A stretch of DNA of 64,000 bases from Bordetella genomosp. 9 (GTDB taxonomy: Bacteria; Pseudomonadota; Gammaproteobacteria; Burkholderiales; Burkholderiaceae_B): contig NZ_NEVJ01000001.1 of NCBI RefSeq assembly GCF_002261425.1, positions 186,001 to 250,000 of the forward strand, read 5' to 3'. Of the stretch, positions 19,271 through 31,112 are shown piece after piece. A program made the position numbers and the translations under genes. A model generated the notes under the pieces. It did no database searches. It was not told the DNA's origin and saw nothing but the letters and a program-made list of their open reading frames with translations. Positions within the stretch are counted from its first letter, which is position 1; the number at the start of each line of letters is the position of its first letter.

Positions 19271-19561
19271 ATGACGGTTATCACGCCTGCCCGGTTCGCG
19301 GGGGCTTGCGCCAGCCACACGTTCGCGGATCATGCCACGAACGCCCAGGGTCCACGCTGCGACCGTGGCACCGCCGATGTCGCCCAGGTCGGCCATGTCG
19401 GCCATGTCGCCCATGTCGATATGGCCACGGCCTTCGCCGACGTTCCCGGTCCGCGCCGCAAGCGCGGCGCCGCGGACGACAGCGACATCCAGTTCGATTG
19501 CGTGGACGCCACCAACACCGAAAATGAACCGGCGACCGTGGTGCAGCGCATCCCGGTTTGA
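19271..19561 (+). CDS. Small hypothetical protein with VGH-type repeat (doubtful)
   Basis: A 96-residue frame with a good Shine-Dalgarno (GAGGAGAAGG) 6-7 bases before the ATG. I recognise no domain. The centre reads VAQVGHVGHVAHVDMA and comes from a 9-bp tandem repeat in the DNA. No signal peptide or membrane helix is visible; it contains three cysteines. The opposite strand is also open over part of it. It occupies the only long gap here between the peptidase gene and the convergent lipoprotein gene. The ribosome-binding site is the main argument that it is real; composition is weakly protein-like. Confidence 0.3.
   Translation: MTVITPARFAGACASHTFADHATNAQGPRCDRGTADVAQVGHVGHVAHVDMATAFADVPGPRRKRGAADDSDIQFDCVDATNTENEPATVVQRIPV
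19379..19420. repeat. 9-bp tandem repeat (GTCGGCCAT), about 4.7 copies
   Basis: Units start at 19379, 19388, 19397, 19406 and a partial one at 19415: GTCGCCCAG, GTCGGCCAT, GTCGGCCAT, GTCGCCCAT, GTCGAT. The period is a multiple of three, so the small frame across it is kept. Confidence 0.8.
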
Positions 19562-19625
19562 ACCCGGCCGCGCTGGCCCCTACGGCCGCCGTTTTCCTGC
19601 GTAGCCTTGCTGCCAGGCGTGTGCC

Positions 19626-20201
19626 TTACAGGTCCAGCTTCGTCACCTTCGTGCCCTGGATCGACAGGTCAGCCATCAGGCCGGCGTTCGTCAGGAAGAA
19701 AGCCACCACGGACTGCTTCGCGGTATTGGTGTCCACCGCGCCATTCGCGCCGATCTTGGCCACCGCCACGGACGCATCCGCGCCCGCGCTCCAGCCCTTG
19801 CTGTCGCGGAACTTGTTCAGTTCTTCCTGCGTCATGAACATGATGACGACGGCGCGCGACTGGGCGCCGGCTTGCCAGCCGATCGAACCGGATGCCATGC
19901 TGTAGTAGCCGCTGGTCGCATTGCCCACACGCAGCGCGCCTTCGCCATACTGGCCGCCGACGACGAAGCCGGCTTGCAGGACGTTGGGGAAGACCAGGAT
20001 GCCCTTGGCATTGTTGGCCATTTCACGGGAGCCCTTCACCGTGCTGTAAAGGCGGCTCAGCGTGGCGTCCACGCCGCTATTGATTTCCTGCCGTTTGGCG
20101 CTCGGCGTGGCCGAGGAGTTGGGACCGGTCGTGCTGCATGCCGCCAGCGCCGAAGCCAGCATCAGTGCGGCCGGCAGAGTGACGAATTTTCTACGGTTCA
20201 T
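19626..20201 (-). CDS. YSC84-type (DUF500) lipoprotein
   Basis: A 191-residue protein of the Ysc84/SYLF lipid-binding family. The N-terminus MNRRKFVTLPAALMLASALA is a lipoprotein signal peptide ending in the lipobox LAAC, so the mature protein starts at a lipidated cysteine around residue 22. The family core is clear in AKGILVFPNVLQAGFVVGGQ, YGEGALRV, YYSMASGSIGWQAGAQS and the alanine/glycine-rich end. Homologues in Burkholderia and Bordetella are surface or periplasmic lipoproteins of unknown role. It is single, downstream of the glycogen phosphorylase gene on the same strand with a 145-bp gap. Confidence 0.88.
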   Translation of the reverse strand: MNRRKFVTLPAALMLASALAACSTTGPNSSATPSAKRQEINSGVDATLSRLYSTVKGSREMANNAKGILVFPNVLQAGFVVGGQYGEGALRVGNATSGYYSMASGSIGWQAGAQSRAVVIMFMTQEELNKFRDSKGWSAGADASVAVAKIGANGAVDTNTAKQSVVAFFLTNAGLMADLSIQGTKVTKLDL

Positions 20202-20346
20202 TGCTTTATCTCCCAGCGTGGTATGAAGAGCGCGGGCCCGGCCCGCCGTGGTTAGGGAAGCGGCGCGGCTGCTCTGCCGACCACAACGGACCCATTATTC
20301 GCCACAACAATTCAAACAACGGCGACATTCCCCTACCGATTGCAAC

Positions 20347-22878
<2,532 letters not shown>

Positions 22879-23114
22879 GATGGCTTCCTTGGGGTCGATC
22901 TGGATCAACAAAAATCCTAATCCAAAAGATTTGCCTTTTGAAGGTTATGGCCTGAACAATCGGCAACAAGTTTCAAGCATCGATTCTCCCCCAAAGTCCG
23001 GCGCCACGGCCCGCGCCGCCGCCATCGGCAGCCATGCCGCCGTGGCGCTCGCGCCCTTCCCAGTGAGTTTTCCTTCGCCCGACGCGGCACCCACCACATA
23101 CAGGCAGACTAGCG

Positions 23115-25967
23115 ATGGCCGCCATCCACGGGACTTCCGTTCCAGTAACACTCCCTAGCCAGATCGCGCAGGACAGTCCGCGCGGCTCGGATTTCACCGC
23201 GCGCCCCAATCTGAAGCGGGCGGGGACCCGTAAACGCCTGGGCGCCGTCCTTCAGGCCGCGCGCGACAGCATGATGCTGTCCTTCCACGGCATCCCCGAC
23301 CAGGGGGCGCGCAAGGCGGACATGAACCGCAAGGCGCGGAAGATCAGCAGGGTGATCTATACCCTGCTGGATACGCTGGCGGCGGGGCGGGACAAGAACC
23401 TGCCCCTGCCCAAGGACGCGCTGCACCAGCTCATGGGCATCGTCGTGACGCAGAAGCTGGGCGCTTCGCTGGAACGCATCGCACAGCCTTTCGTCGACGC
23501 GTACGTCAACCGGGCGCCGCGCGAGGACGTGCTGGTGATCTTCAACCGCTTGAACGAGCTGGCGGGCGCCGTGTCGCTGTTCGCCGCCATGAACGAAACC
23601 AATCGCCAGGACGGCCAGGGCATCATCGAGGTCCTCAAGCGCGCCTGCCTGACGGCGCTTGCGCGCGACAGCGTCGGCGCGTCGCTGGGGATGCTGGCCG
23701 GTTCCCTGGACCAGCCGCAACCGGACCCGCGCGTCATCGCCAAGGCCTGGTCTTCGCTGGACCACGGCGTGCGGGAAGCGGCATGCAAGGAACGTCTGCC
23801 GCCCGTCGAGCACATGCAGGCGGGACTGGAGTCCTTGTCCCATGCCTCCACCCGCGTGTTTTGCACCGTGTTGGCGCCCCAAGTGCCGCCGCATGCGCGC
23901 ATGGCGCGCTACCTGCTGGAAACGGCGATCCATGACACGCTGCGCGACGTGCCCGCCGAGGATTATCCGGATCACCTGGACACCGGCCTGGTGCAGGAAG
24001 CCGTCCGCACGCACGTCGTCGCGACCATCGAGCGCAGGATCGCGCACACCATCCACAAGCTGGAAAACGCCACGCGTCCCGGCGTTCGCACGGCCGAAGT
24101 CGCGAATCGCGAATGGCATGACATCCGTGGCCTGCTGCTGTCGCTGGGCTGGGTATACCTGGCTCCCGACTACCAGGACGGCCTGGATGAACAGGTCCAG
24201 GCGGAGCGCGCAACGGAAAGGCACTATGCCCGCGCGGTCATGATGATGCCGCCGCGCACTGCGGGGGCCTTGCTGGAACGCCTGGACACGGATCGCCTGC
24301 TCGCCATGTACGGGCATCTGGACCTCTGGTCCGGCGACGAGCACGCGCATCTGTCCTCGCTGCTGCAACGTGCCTGCGGGGCCAGGCTGCACGAATTGCG
24401 CGATGCCGTCCTGGCGGCCCGGTCCACCCTGGATGCGGCCGTGCACCAGGACAGGCGCATCGGCACCGCCCACGCGCTGCTGACGCTCAGCGATGCCTTG
24501 GCGCAGTGCGAAAGATTCGCGCTGCGCGCGTCGATGGCGCCGGATTGGCGACAGGACCCCGGCGTCGATGCGGCCATCCTGCGGGCCGCGGGCAGCCTGC
24601 GCATGCCGGGCGAGCCCGGCATCGGGATGGGCCAGGCTACGCTGGGCATGCTGGACGACGCGGCTTTCGCCGATCTGCTGCGCAGCGACCATCCCCGGGT
24701 CGCGGCGGCCCTGTCGCTGGACCCTGCCGCGCGGCTGTATGAAGCGCGGCGGCGGCTGGCGCTGGCTGATGCCGCCGTCGCCGCCCGCCTGGCGCGGCTG
24801 TCCGATTTGCTGCTCGACCCTCTGCTCGCGCCCCATTCCTTCACCAGCGCTATCGTGGGGATCGCGCTCGCCGATATGGCGCGGCGCGACATCAAGTCGG
24901 CATTCGGTGACGGCCGTGCGCACGACGCCGCGCTCGCGGCATCCCCGATGGATCGCGAAATCGGGTTGATGCTCGGCTTGATGCGGGTCCGCGACGATGA
25001 CGCCGCGCCGCTGCCATGGGCCGAAACCCGGCGCCACGCCAGCGGACTGCTCGGCGCCCTGCGGCAGGTGCGCCGGGCCGCGATGCACGGGGAAGGGGGG
25101 CGGGCCGGCGCGGATTCGGGTGCGCTGGCAACCGTCGACACGGCAATATCGGTCCTGCAGCGCCTGGGAGGACATTCAGGAATACGTGCCGAAGATTCCG
25201 CGTCGGGTTTCGCGGCTGCGGGCGACCCTTACTGGAACCCGCGGTGCCTGGCCGACATCGCGCCGTTCTTCGGCTTCAGGTATGAGCCGGCGTTCGGCTT
25301 GGCCTTGCCCTTGTTCGGATCGATGCACCGCGCACGCCTGCTGGCGGCGCTGGGGATGCGGATGGCGCTGCCGCCACCGGCAAAATTGCACACCCTGCAG
25401 GCGCCAGTCCAGGGGGCGTTTCATGACGTCGCGGTGGACAAGCACTTCCATGACGCGGCGTATCGGCGCGGCGAGCTTTCCCTGAGGGTGAACGGTCATG
25501 CGCCGGATCCGTCCGCCGATCCCCGCATCGCCGCGCTGGGCGACGACGTGCGGCGGCAGTCCGCGCCATCCCTGGACCGCGCATTGGCGAAACTGGCTGG
25601 CCTGGGCAGCGGGGCGGACATCGCCCTGACGCGTTTGATGTCCGCGCTGTCCCAGGGCGTGGTGGATTTCGTGCAAAGCGCGCGCGATATGCCGGAAGCC
25701 TGGCGCTGGTCGCGCATCCCGGAACCGGCGTCGGTGCGCCACATCCATTTCGACGTCAGCGAAATGGCGCAAGGCGGTTACCGGCTGGACATCGTGGCCT
25801 GCCTGGAGACCCCCCGCCCCGATAGGGAAATCCATCTGACTTTCACCGTACGCGCCAACGAAACCGGCGGCCGGGTTACCAGCCTGATCGTGCCCCCCAC
25901 GGCGCGCCTGATGAACTCCCTTTACCACATTGACACCGCGAGGCCCATTCATGACGCAGGTAAATAA
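23115..25967 (+). CDS. Large soluble protein of unknown function, possible secreted effector
   Basis: I do not recognise this 950-residue protein. It has no signal peptide, no membrane helix and no catalytic motif that I can name. The first ~40 residues are polar and rich in S, T, P and basic residues; then comes a long mostly alpha-helical part rich in alanine, leucine and arginine (about 45-650), and a C-terminal part (about 690-950) with more mixed composition that ends in beta-like sequence (YRLDIVACLETP, IHLTFTVRANE). The start codon has a weak ribosome site. The gene overlaps the next one by 17 bp. An unstructured N-terminus before a helical body is compatible with a type III effector or other exported protein, but no secretion gene is in the window. 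Confidence 0.75.
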   Translation: MAAIHGTSVPVTLPSQIAQDSPRGSDFTARPNLKRAGTRKRLGAVLQAARDSMMLSFHGIPDQGARKADMNRKARKISRVIYTLLDTLAAGRDKNLPLPKDALHQLMGIVVTQKLGASLERIAQPFVDAYVNRAPREDVLVIFNRLNELAGAVSLFAAMNETNRQDGQGIIEVLKRACLTALARDSVGASLGMLAGSLDQPQPDPRVIAKAWSSLDHGVREAACKERLPPVEHMQAGLESLSHASTRVFCTVLAPQVPPHARMARYLLETAIHDTLRDVPAEDYPDHLDTGLVQEAVRTHVVATIERRIAHTIHKLENATRPGVRTAEVANREWHDIRGLLLSLGWVYLAPDYQDGLDEQVQAERATERHYARAVMMMPPRTAGALLERLDTDRLLAMYGHLDLWSGDEHAHLSSLLQRACGARLHELRDAVLAARSTLDAAVHQDRRIGTAHALLTLSDALAQCERFALRASMAPDWRQDPGVDAAILRAAGSLRMPGEPGIGMGQATLGMLDDAAFADLLRSDHPRVAAALSLDPAARLYEARRRLALADAAVAARLARLSDLLLDPLLAPHSFTSAIVGIALADMARRDIKSAFGDGRAHDAALAASPMDREIGLMLGLMRVRDDDAAPLPWAETRRHASGLLGALRQVRRAAMHGEGGRAGADSGALATVDTAISVLQRLGGHSGIRAEDSASGFAAAGDPYWNPRCLADIAPFFGFRYEPAFGLALPLFGSMHRARLLAALGMRMALPPPAKLHTLQAPVQGAFHDVAVDKHFHDAAYRRGELSLRVNGHAPDPSADPRIAALGDDVRRQSAPSLDRALAKLAGLGSGADIALTRLMSALSQGVVDFVQSARDMPEAWRWSRIPEPASVRHIHFDVSEMAQGGYRLDIVACLETPRPDREIHLTFTVRANETGGRVTSLIVPPTARLMNSLYHIDTARPIHDAGK

Positions 25968-27231
25968 CATAAGCAGCGGCGGCGCCCATTCCGGCCTGCT
26001 GGCCGATTTTTCCGCTCACGCCCAGGACAACGCGCCTTATTCGGCACAACCGGGACGGCGCAAGGCGTCGCAGCGGCGCTTCGTGCCCGCCCTGCGCGGC
26101 GGCGAGGCCCGCAAGCTGGTGGACGGCAAGCACCAAGGCAGTCGCGTCGACTCGCGTCACCTGGCGGCGGCCGTGGTGGCGTCGGATCCAGACCAGGCGC
26201 CGGTGCCTACATCGAACGAGACGCCGGGCGCGACGCGCCGCACGCAATCCGCGCCGGCCGGTTTGTTTTCCATGGGCGACGACGGCCAGTCAGGCGCCGC
26301 GCGGCTGGAACGTGCGGTGGTGCGAAAGATATCGGCCGCGCCCGCCACCGCCGCCGCGACGCCCTTGCGACGGGCGCTGGCGTGCGTGCTGGACGCGCTC
26401 GGCAGCGCCTGCGACAAGGTCTACGCGGGCGTGAATCAAACGGGACGCGAACTGCAGCGGGGTTATCGCGCGGTCCACGGCGCATGGGCCGCGCTGGGAC
26501 GCCATGGCGCGGCCGCCCACGGTGGCGCGCCATCCGCGACGGGCAGGAAGGCCTACGTGCCGCCGCCCCCGATCGACCGGTCGAACGTCGCGATGATGGC
26601 GGGTGTGGAAGCGGACCTCATCGAAAAAGCGCTGCGGCGCTCCGCGACGGCGCTGGAGTTCTCAGGCGAGAACCTCACGTATCGCAACCTGTTCTACCTG
26701 ATCCGGGGCAAGACGTATCGCCTGCAGCAGGACGAAGCCGGGCGCGGCCTGCGCGCGCAGGCGGCGGATGACGGCGATTGCCTGATGCGCCGCGTGGCGA
26801 CCGCGATCAACAATGCCCGCGATCCCTTCGGCATGCTTTCCAACGGCATCGAAGGCGCCGCGGATCCGCGCATCTTCAAGCCGCTCGACGGCGCCGGCGT
26901 ATCGAGATTCGCCGCGGCGCGCGCGCAGTACCTGGCCTACCGCGATGCGCACTATCCGGACTTCGCGCCGACATATCAGCGGCTGGTCCAGTTTGGCGAC
27001 GGATTGACCAACCGCATCGTCGAGCAAACCATCGAGGCGCGGCGGGCGGCCTGCCAGGCCCAGGGCATCCCGTTCGACGAGGACGCGCTGATCGACGACG
27101 CCATGGTCCTCAACCCGGGCGACCGCCATCCCGTGACGGCCAGGCAGTTCAGCGACGATCTGCGGCGCATGCGCGCATGCGCGGCCGAACTGGCGGCGAC
27201 GCTGGCGCAGCGCACTTCTTTCCAGGCCTAG
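25951..27231 (+). CDS. Unknown protein with effector-like N-terminus, partner of the 950-residue protein
   Basis: A 426-residue protein that I cannot assign. The first ~25 residues (MTQVNNISSGGAHSGLLADF and on) are rich in S, N, Q, G and A with no early acidic residue, as in type III effectors. Residues about 30-215 look disordered, with many R, A, G and P and an RRTQSAPAG patch. From about 220 a more ordered domain follows: VEADLIEKALRRSATALEF, YRNLFYLIRGKTYRLQQDE and the helical end DDLRRMRACAAELAATLAQR. I start at the ATG inside the end of the previous gene; a TTG 7 codons earlier is possible. The overlap shows translational coupling with the upstream gene. Confidence 0.72.
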   Translation: MTQVNNISSGGAHSGLLADFSAHAQDNAPYSAQPGRRKASQRRFVPALRGGEARKLVDGKHQGSRVDSRHLAAAVVASDPDQAPVPTSNETPGATRRTQSAPAGLFSMGDDGQSGAARLERAVVRKISAAPATAAATPLRRALACVLDALGSACDKVYAGVNQTGRELQRGYRAVHGAWAALGRHGAAAHGGAPSATGRKAYVPPPPIDRSNVAMMAGVEADLIEKALRRSATALEFSGENLTYRNLFYLIRGKTYRLQQDEAGRGLRAQAADDGDCLMRRVATAINNARDPFGMLSNGIEGAADPRIFKPLDGAGVSRFAAARAQYLAYRDAHYPDFAPTYQRLVQFGDGLTNRIVEQTIEARRAACQAQGIPFDEDALIDDAMVLNPGDRHPVTARQFSDDLRRMRACAAELAATLAQRTSFQA

Positions 27232-27306
27232 GTTGCCGGGCGCCGGCCGGGCATGTCGGCCGTGGGGCGGCTGCTACACTCGCTGCAGTTTCCCCATGAG
27301 TGCGCC

Positions 27307-28449
27307 TTGGTTCGACTACTACACACCTCAGATTGGCAGATCGGCAAGCTGTTCGGCCAGTTCGATGCGGATGACGCCGCCATACTCGCGGATGCGCGCT
27401 TCCAGGTCGTTGAACGCCTCGCCGAGGCGGCCACCACGCGTGGTGTAGACCTGGTGCTGGTGGCCGGCGACGTGTTCGATGCCCAGACGGTCACCGATCG
27501 CACCCTGCATCGGCTGTTCAACGCCTTGAACGGCTACGCCGGTCCGTGGGTATTCATCCCCGGCAACCACGATGCCGCGCTCAGCGAATCGGTCTGGACG
27601 CGCGCCGCCCGGCTGAACGCCGTCCCGCCGCACGTGCACCTGTGCCTGGCGCCGCAGCCGCTGGTACTCAAGGATCAGGGCGTGGCGATCCTGCCCGCGC
27701 CGCTGACCCAGCGCAACACCTATAACGACCTGACTGAATGGTTCGACGGCGCCGATACCGCGCCCGGCCTGGTGCGCATCGGCATGGCGCACGGCAGCGT
27801 GCAGGGCATCCTGGCCGACGACATCGATTCGCCCAATCCCATCGGCGCCGGCCGGGCCGCGCGCGCGCGCCTGGACTATCTGGCGCTGGGCGACTGGCAT
27901 GGCTGCCGCCAGATCGACGATAGAACCTGGTACAGCGGCACGCCCGAGACGGACCGGTTCCGGGCCAATGATTCGGGCCAGGCCCTGGTGGTCGAGCTGG
28001 ACGGCCCGGGCGCCGTCCCCACGGTGACGATGCTGCCCACCGGGACGTTTCGCTGGCGGATGGAAACTTTGCAGCTGCGGGTGCCCAGCGATGTGGACGC
28101 CGCCATCCTGCAGCTGGAGTCCCTGGGGCCGCGGGACGTATTGCAGCTGGCCTGCGCGGGCCAGGTCGATCTCGATGGCTACCGCCGCCTGCAGCGGAGC
28201 ATCGCCCAGGCGCGCGGCGTGACGCGCGCGCTGCTGGCCGATCTGTCCGCGCTTACCCTGCTGCCCACCGAGCAGGACATGGAAGGCCTGCGGGCCGACG
28301 GCTACCTGGGCGAGGTCATCGCCGACCTGCGCGCCCAGCAGGACGGCCCGGACAGCCAGGTCGCCCGCGATGCCCTGGCGCTGCTGGCGGGGATCCTGGA
28401 CCGCCGCGCGGGCCATGCCGACGTGGCGCCGGCCAAGGACGCGTCGTGA
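27307..28449 (+). CDS. SbcD/YhaO-like metallophosphoesterase (DNA repair nuclease subunit)
   Basis: A 380-residue calcineurin-like phosphoesterase of the SbcD/Mre11/YhaO type. Metal-binding motifs appear in order: HTSDWQIGK, LVLVAGDVFDAQTV, FIPGNHDAAL, MAHGSVQG and LGDWHG. I start at a TTG giving (M)VRLLHTSDWQIG, because these proteins begin a few residues before the HTSD strand; an ATG 18 codons upstream (27253) is the only in-frame ATG before the core. The next gene starts inside its stop codon (GTGA overlap), so nuclease and ATPase are made together. It should act with the ATPase on DNA ends; the exact role is unknown. Confidence 0.88.
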   Translation: MVRLLHTSDWQIGKLFGQFDADDAAILADARFQVVERLAEAATTRGVDLVLVAGDVFDAQTVTDRTLHRLFNALNGYAGPWVFIPGNHDAALSESVWTRAARLNAVPPHVHLCLAPQPLVLKDQGVAILPAPLTQRNTYNDLTEWFDGADTAPGLVRIGMAHGSVQGILADDIDSPNPIGAGRAARARLDYLALGDWHGCRQIDDRTWYSGTPETDRFRANDSGQALVVELDGPGAVPTVTMLPTGTFRWRMETLQLRVPSDVDAAILQLESLGPRDVLQLACAGQVDLDGYRRLQRSIAQARGVTRALLADLSALTLLPTEQDMEGLRADGYLGEVIADLRAQQDGPDSQVARDALALLAGILDRRAGHADVAPAKDAS

Positions 28450-31112
28450 AGCTCACCCGCATACGTATCGAACAGTTCAGGCAGTTCCGCGAGCCGATCG
28501 AGATCGATGGCCTGCAGGACGGCATCAATCTGTTCTCCGGGCCGAACGAAGCCGGCAAAAGCACGGTCGTCGCCGCGATCCGGGCCGCTTTCTTCGAACG
28601 CTTCCGCTCCAGCGCGGCGGAAGATTTCCGTCCCTGGGACGACCCGTCGGCGTCGCCGGCCGTCACGGTGGTTTTCGAACACGACGGCCAGGAATACCAG
28701 CTGATGAAGCGCTTCCTGGGACGCAAGCGCTGCGAGCTGCGTATCGGCGCGCGCGTACTGGACGGCGCGGAGGCGGAAGAAGCGCTGGCGGTGCTGATGG
28801 GATTCCAGCACGCCAGCAAGGGTGCCAGCAAGGCGGAACACTGGGGCATCCCCGGCCTGCTGTGGATACAGCAGGGAAGCGGCCAGGACATACGCGAGCC
28901 GGTGGCGCATGCGACAGGCCATCTGCGCACGGCGCTCGATGCGTCCGTGGGCGAAGTCGCCAGCACCCAGGGCGATGAAGTCATCGCCGAAGTCCAGGGC
29001 CTGCGCGACGCCTTGCTGACGTCCGCCACGGGCAAGCCCAGGGGCGCCTATGCCGCGGCGCTGGAAAAATCGGTCGAACTCGAATCATTGCTGGCGGAAC
29101 TGCAGCGCGAAGCCCTGGAGTATCGCCACAAGGTCGACCAACTGGCGAGTTTGCGCCGCGAACACCAGGATGACGCGGCGAGCCAGCCCTGGGCGGCGTT
29201 CCGGCAACAGGAAAAGGCCGCCGCCGAAGCGCTGGCCCGGATCCAGAGCCTGCAGGACGCGCTCGCGCTGGAAAGAACGCAGGCCGGGCGGTGGGAAAGC
29301 CGGGCGGAACTGGCGCGCAATCGCCTGGACACCCATGCCGCGCAGGAGCGAGCGGTGGCCGCCCGGCGGGAAACGCTGGCCCGGGCCGCCGACGTCCATG
29401 CGCAGGCCGCGGCGTCGGTGGATCCATGGCGCGGCAAACTGGAAAAAGCGGAAGCCGCCCTGGCCGAGGCGCGCCAGCAGCAACAGCGCGCCCGCCAGCA
29501 CGACGCCCGGCGCCAGGGCGACCGCGAACGCGCCGCCTTGCAGGCCCGATGCGATGCGGCAACCGGTGCCGTGACGCAGGCCGAAGCGGAGCAGGCCCGT
29601 TTGATCGAACACCGCCGCGAGGCGGCCGCGTTGCGCATCGACGACGCCGTCGTCCAGCGCCTGCGCGAGGCCCAATTGGCCCTGCGCGAACTGGAACTGC
29701 GCCGCGCCGGCGTGGCGACCAGGCTGCGTTATCGGCTCGAAACGTCCGCCGGTATCGACGCCGGCGACGAAGTGCTGCGCGGCGACGGCGAACGGCAATT
29801 GGTCGCGCCGACCGTGCTGCGCGTGGCCGGCGTCGGCGAGCTGGAAATCATCCCCGGCGGCGCGGACCTGGCCGTACTCCGGCGCGAGCAGGCGGAATGG
29901 CTCGCGCGGCGGCAGGATCTGCTGGAAAGCGCCGGGGTGGCCAGCCTGGAAGATGCCGAGTCGCGTCTGCGCGCGCACGCGGCGCACCTGTCCGAGACGC
30001 GCAATGCGGAAGCCACCTTGAAGGGGCTGGCGCCGCGCGGCATCGAAGCGCTGCGCGCCGAACTGGCGGATGCCCGGGCGCGTATCGCCGAGCTCGATGC
30101 GGCGCAGGCCCAGGCCCCGTCCACGTCCACGTCCACGTCCACCGTAGCCTCCGCCGAAGGCATTCCGGTCGCCGATGCCGATGCGGCCGCCGCCGCCGCG
30201 GAAGCCGCCGTCCGCCAGGCAACGGAAGCCTGGCATGCGGCGCGGCTGGCCGAAAGCAACGCTCGCGCGCGCGTCGAAGCCGCGCAACGCGAGTGCGACG
30301 CCGCCCAGGCCGAACTGGAATCACAGGCCCGCGACGGCAGGCTGGCCGAGGCGGAGCGCGAACTCGCCCTGGCCGGCGCCGAGGCGCAGGCCGCCCTGGC
30401 GCGGGCCCAGGTCCTCGAACGCCAGATCGCCCAATCGCGGCCCGACATCCTGAGGCAGGACATCGAGCGCTTCCGCCGCAGCGCCGAACAACACGAAAGG
30501 CGCCACGCCGAGCGGCGCGACATGTTGTTCCGCCTGGAAGCCGAGCTGCAGGTCGCCGGCGCGCAGGGCCTGGACGAACGCATGGCCGAAACCGCCCGCG
30601 ACCTGGCGCAGGCGCGGCGGCAGGCCGCGGAGCTCGGACAGCAGGCGCGCGCCCTGGACCATCTTCTGGGGCTGCTTCGCGGCAAGCGCGACATCCTGAC
30701 CCGCCAGTTGCAGGCGCCGCTGCGCCGGGGGCTGCAGCACTATGTCGACCTGCTCTATCCGCAGGCCCATATCGAGATCAATGAAGACCTGATGCTGGGA
30801 CCGCTGACCCGCGCCGGGCACCGGGGCCCGGAAAGCAGTCTTTTCGAGGCGCTGAGTTTCGGCGCGCGCGAACAGCTGGGCGTGATAGCCCGGCTGGCCT
30901 ACGCGGATCTGCTGCGTGCGGCGGGGCGGCCCACCCTGATCATCCTGGACGACGCCCTGGTCCATAGCGACGATGCCCGCCTGAGCCAGATGAAACGCGC
31001 CTTGTTCGACGCCGGCACGCGCCACCAGATGTTGCTTTTTACGTGCCATCCGTCCAATTGGCGCGATATCGGCGTGGTCCCGCGTCCACTGGGTGAGGCA
31101 CGCGGCGCCTGA
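28446..31112 (+). CDS. SbcC/YhaN-like SMC-type ATPase
   Basis: An 888-residue partner of the phosphoesterase, with a GTG start overlapping its stop. The N-terminal Walker A reads FSGPNEAGKSTVVAAIRAAF (about residues 32-51); a long alanine/glutamate/arginine-rich coiled coil fills about 190-760; the C-terminal signature LSFGAREQLGVIARLAYADL and Walker B LIILDDALVHSDD complete the ABC-type head. The middle of the coiled coil has a S-T repeat (PSTSTSTSTV, about residues 558-567) from a hexanucleotide repeat. I see no CxxC zinc hook, unlike SbcC and Rad50, which fits the YhaN group. Predicted role: DNA end processing. Confidence 0.88.
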   Translation: MKLTRIRIEQFRQFREPIEIDGLQDGINLFSGPNEAGKSTVVAAIRAAFFERFRSSAAEDFRPWDDPSASPAVTVVFEHDGQEYQLMKRFLGRKRCELRIGARVLDGAEAEEALAVLMGFQHASKGASKAEHWGIPGLLWIQQGSGQDIREPVAHATGHLRTALDASVGEVASTQGDEVIAEVQGLRDALLTSATGKPRGAYAAALEKSVELESLLAELQREALEYRHKVDQLASLRREHQDDAASQPWAAFRQQEKAAAEALARIQSLQDALALERTQAGRWESRAELARNRLDTHAAQERAVAARRETLARAADVHAQAAASVDPWRGKLEKAEAALAEARQQQQRARQHDARRQGDRERAALQARCDAATGAVTQAEAEQARLIEHRREAAALRIDDAVVQRLREAQLALRELELRRAGVATRLRYRLETSAGIDAGDEVLRGDGERQLVAPTVLRVAGVGELEIIPGGADLAVLRREQAEWLARRQDLLESAGVASLEDAESRLRAHAAHLSETRNAEATLKGLAPRGIEALRAELADARARIAELDAAQAQAPSTSTSTSTVASAEGIPVADADAAAAAAEAAVRQATEAWHAARLAESNARARVEAAQRECDAAQAELESQARDGRLAEAERELALAGAEAQAALARAQVLERQIAQSRPDILRQDIERFRRSAEQHERRHAERRDMLFRLEAELQVAGAQGLDERMAETARDLAQARRQAAELGQQARALDHLLGLLRGKRDILTRQLQAPLRRGLQHYVDLLYPQAHIEINEDLMLGPLTRAGHRGPESSLFEALSFGAREQLGVIARLAYADLLRAAGRPTLIILDDALVHSDDARLSQMKRALFDAGTRHQMLLFTCHPSNWRDIGVVPRPLGEARGA
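30119..30142. repeat. Hexanucleotide tandem repeat (GTCCAC)x4 inside the SbcC-like gene
   Basis: Four exact GTCCAC units encode alternating serine and threonine between the two coiled-coil arms. Loss or gain of a unit keeps the frame and would shift the linker length by two residues. Confidence 0.9.

Noticed and set aside
23109..25175. 688-codon open frame on the minus strand over the unknown 950-residue gene
   Set aside because: The plus-strand frame is longer, overlaps and couples to the next gene and has protein-like hydrophobic spacing; the minus frame is R/Q/G/H-rich.
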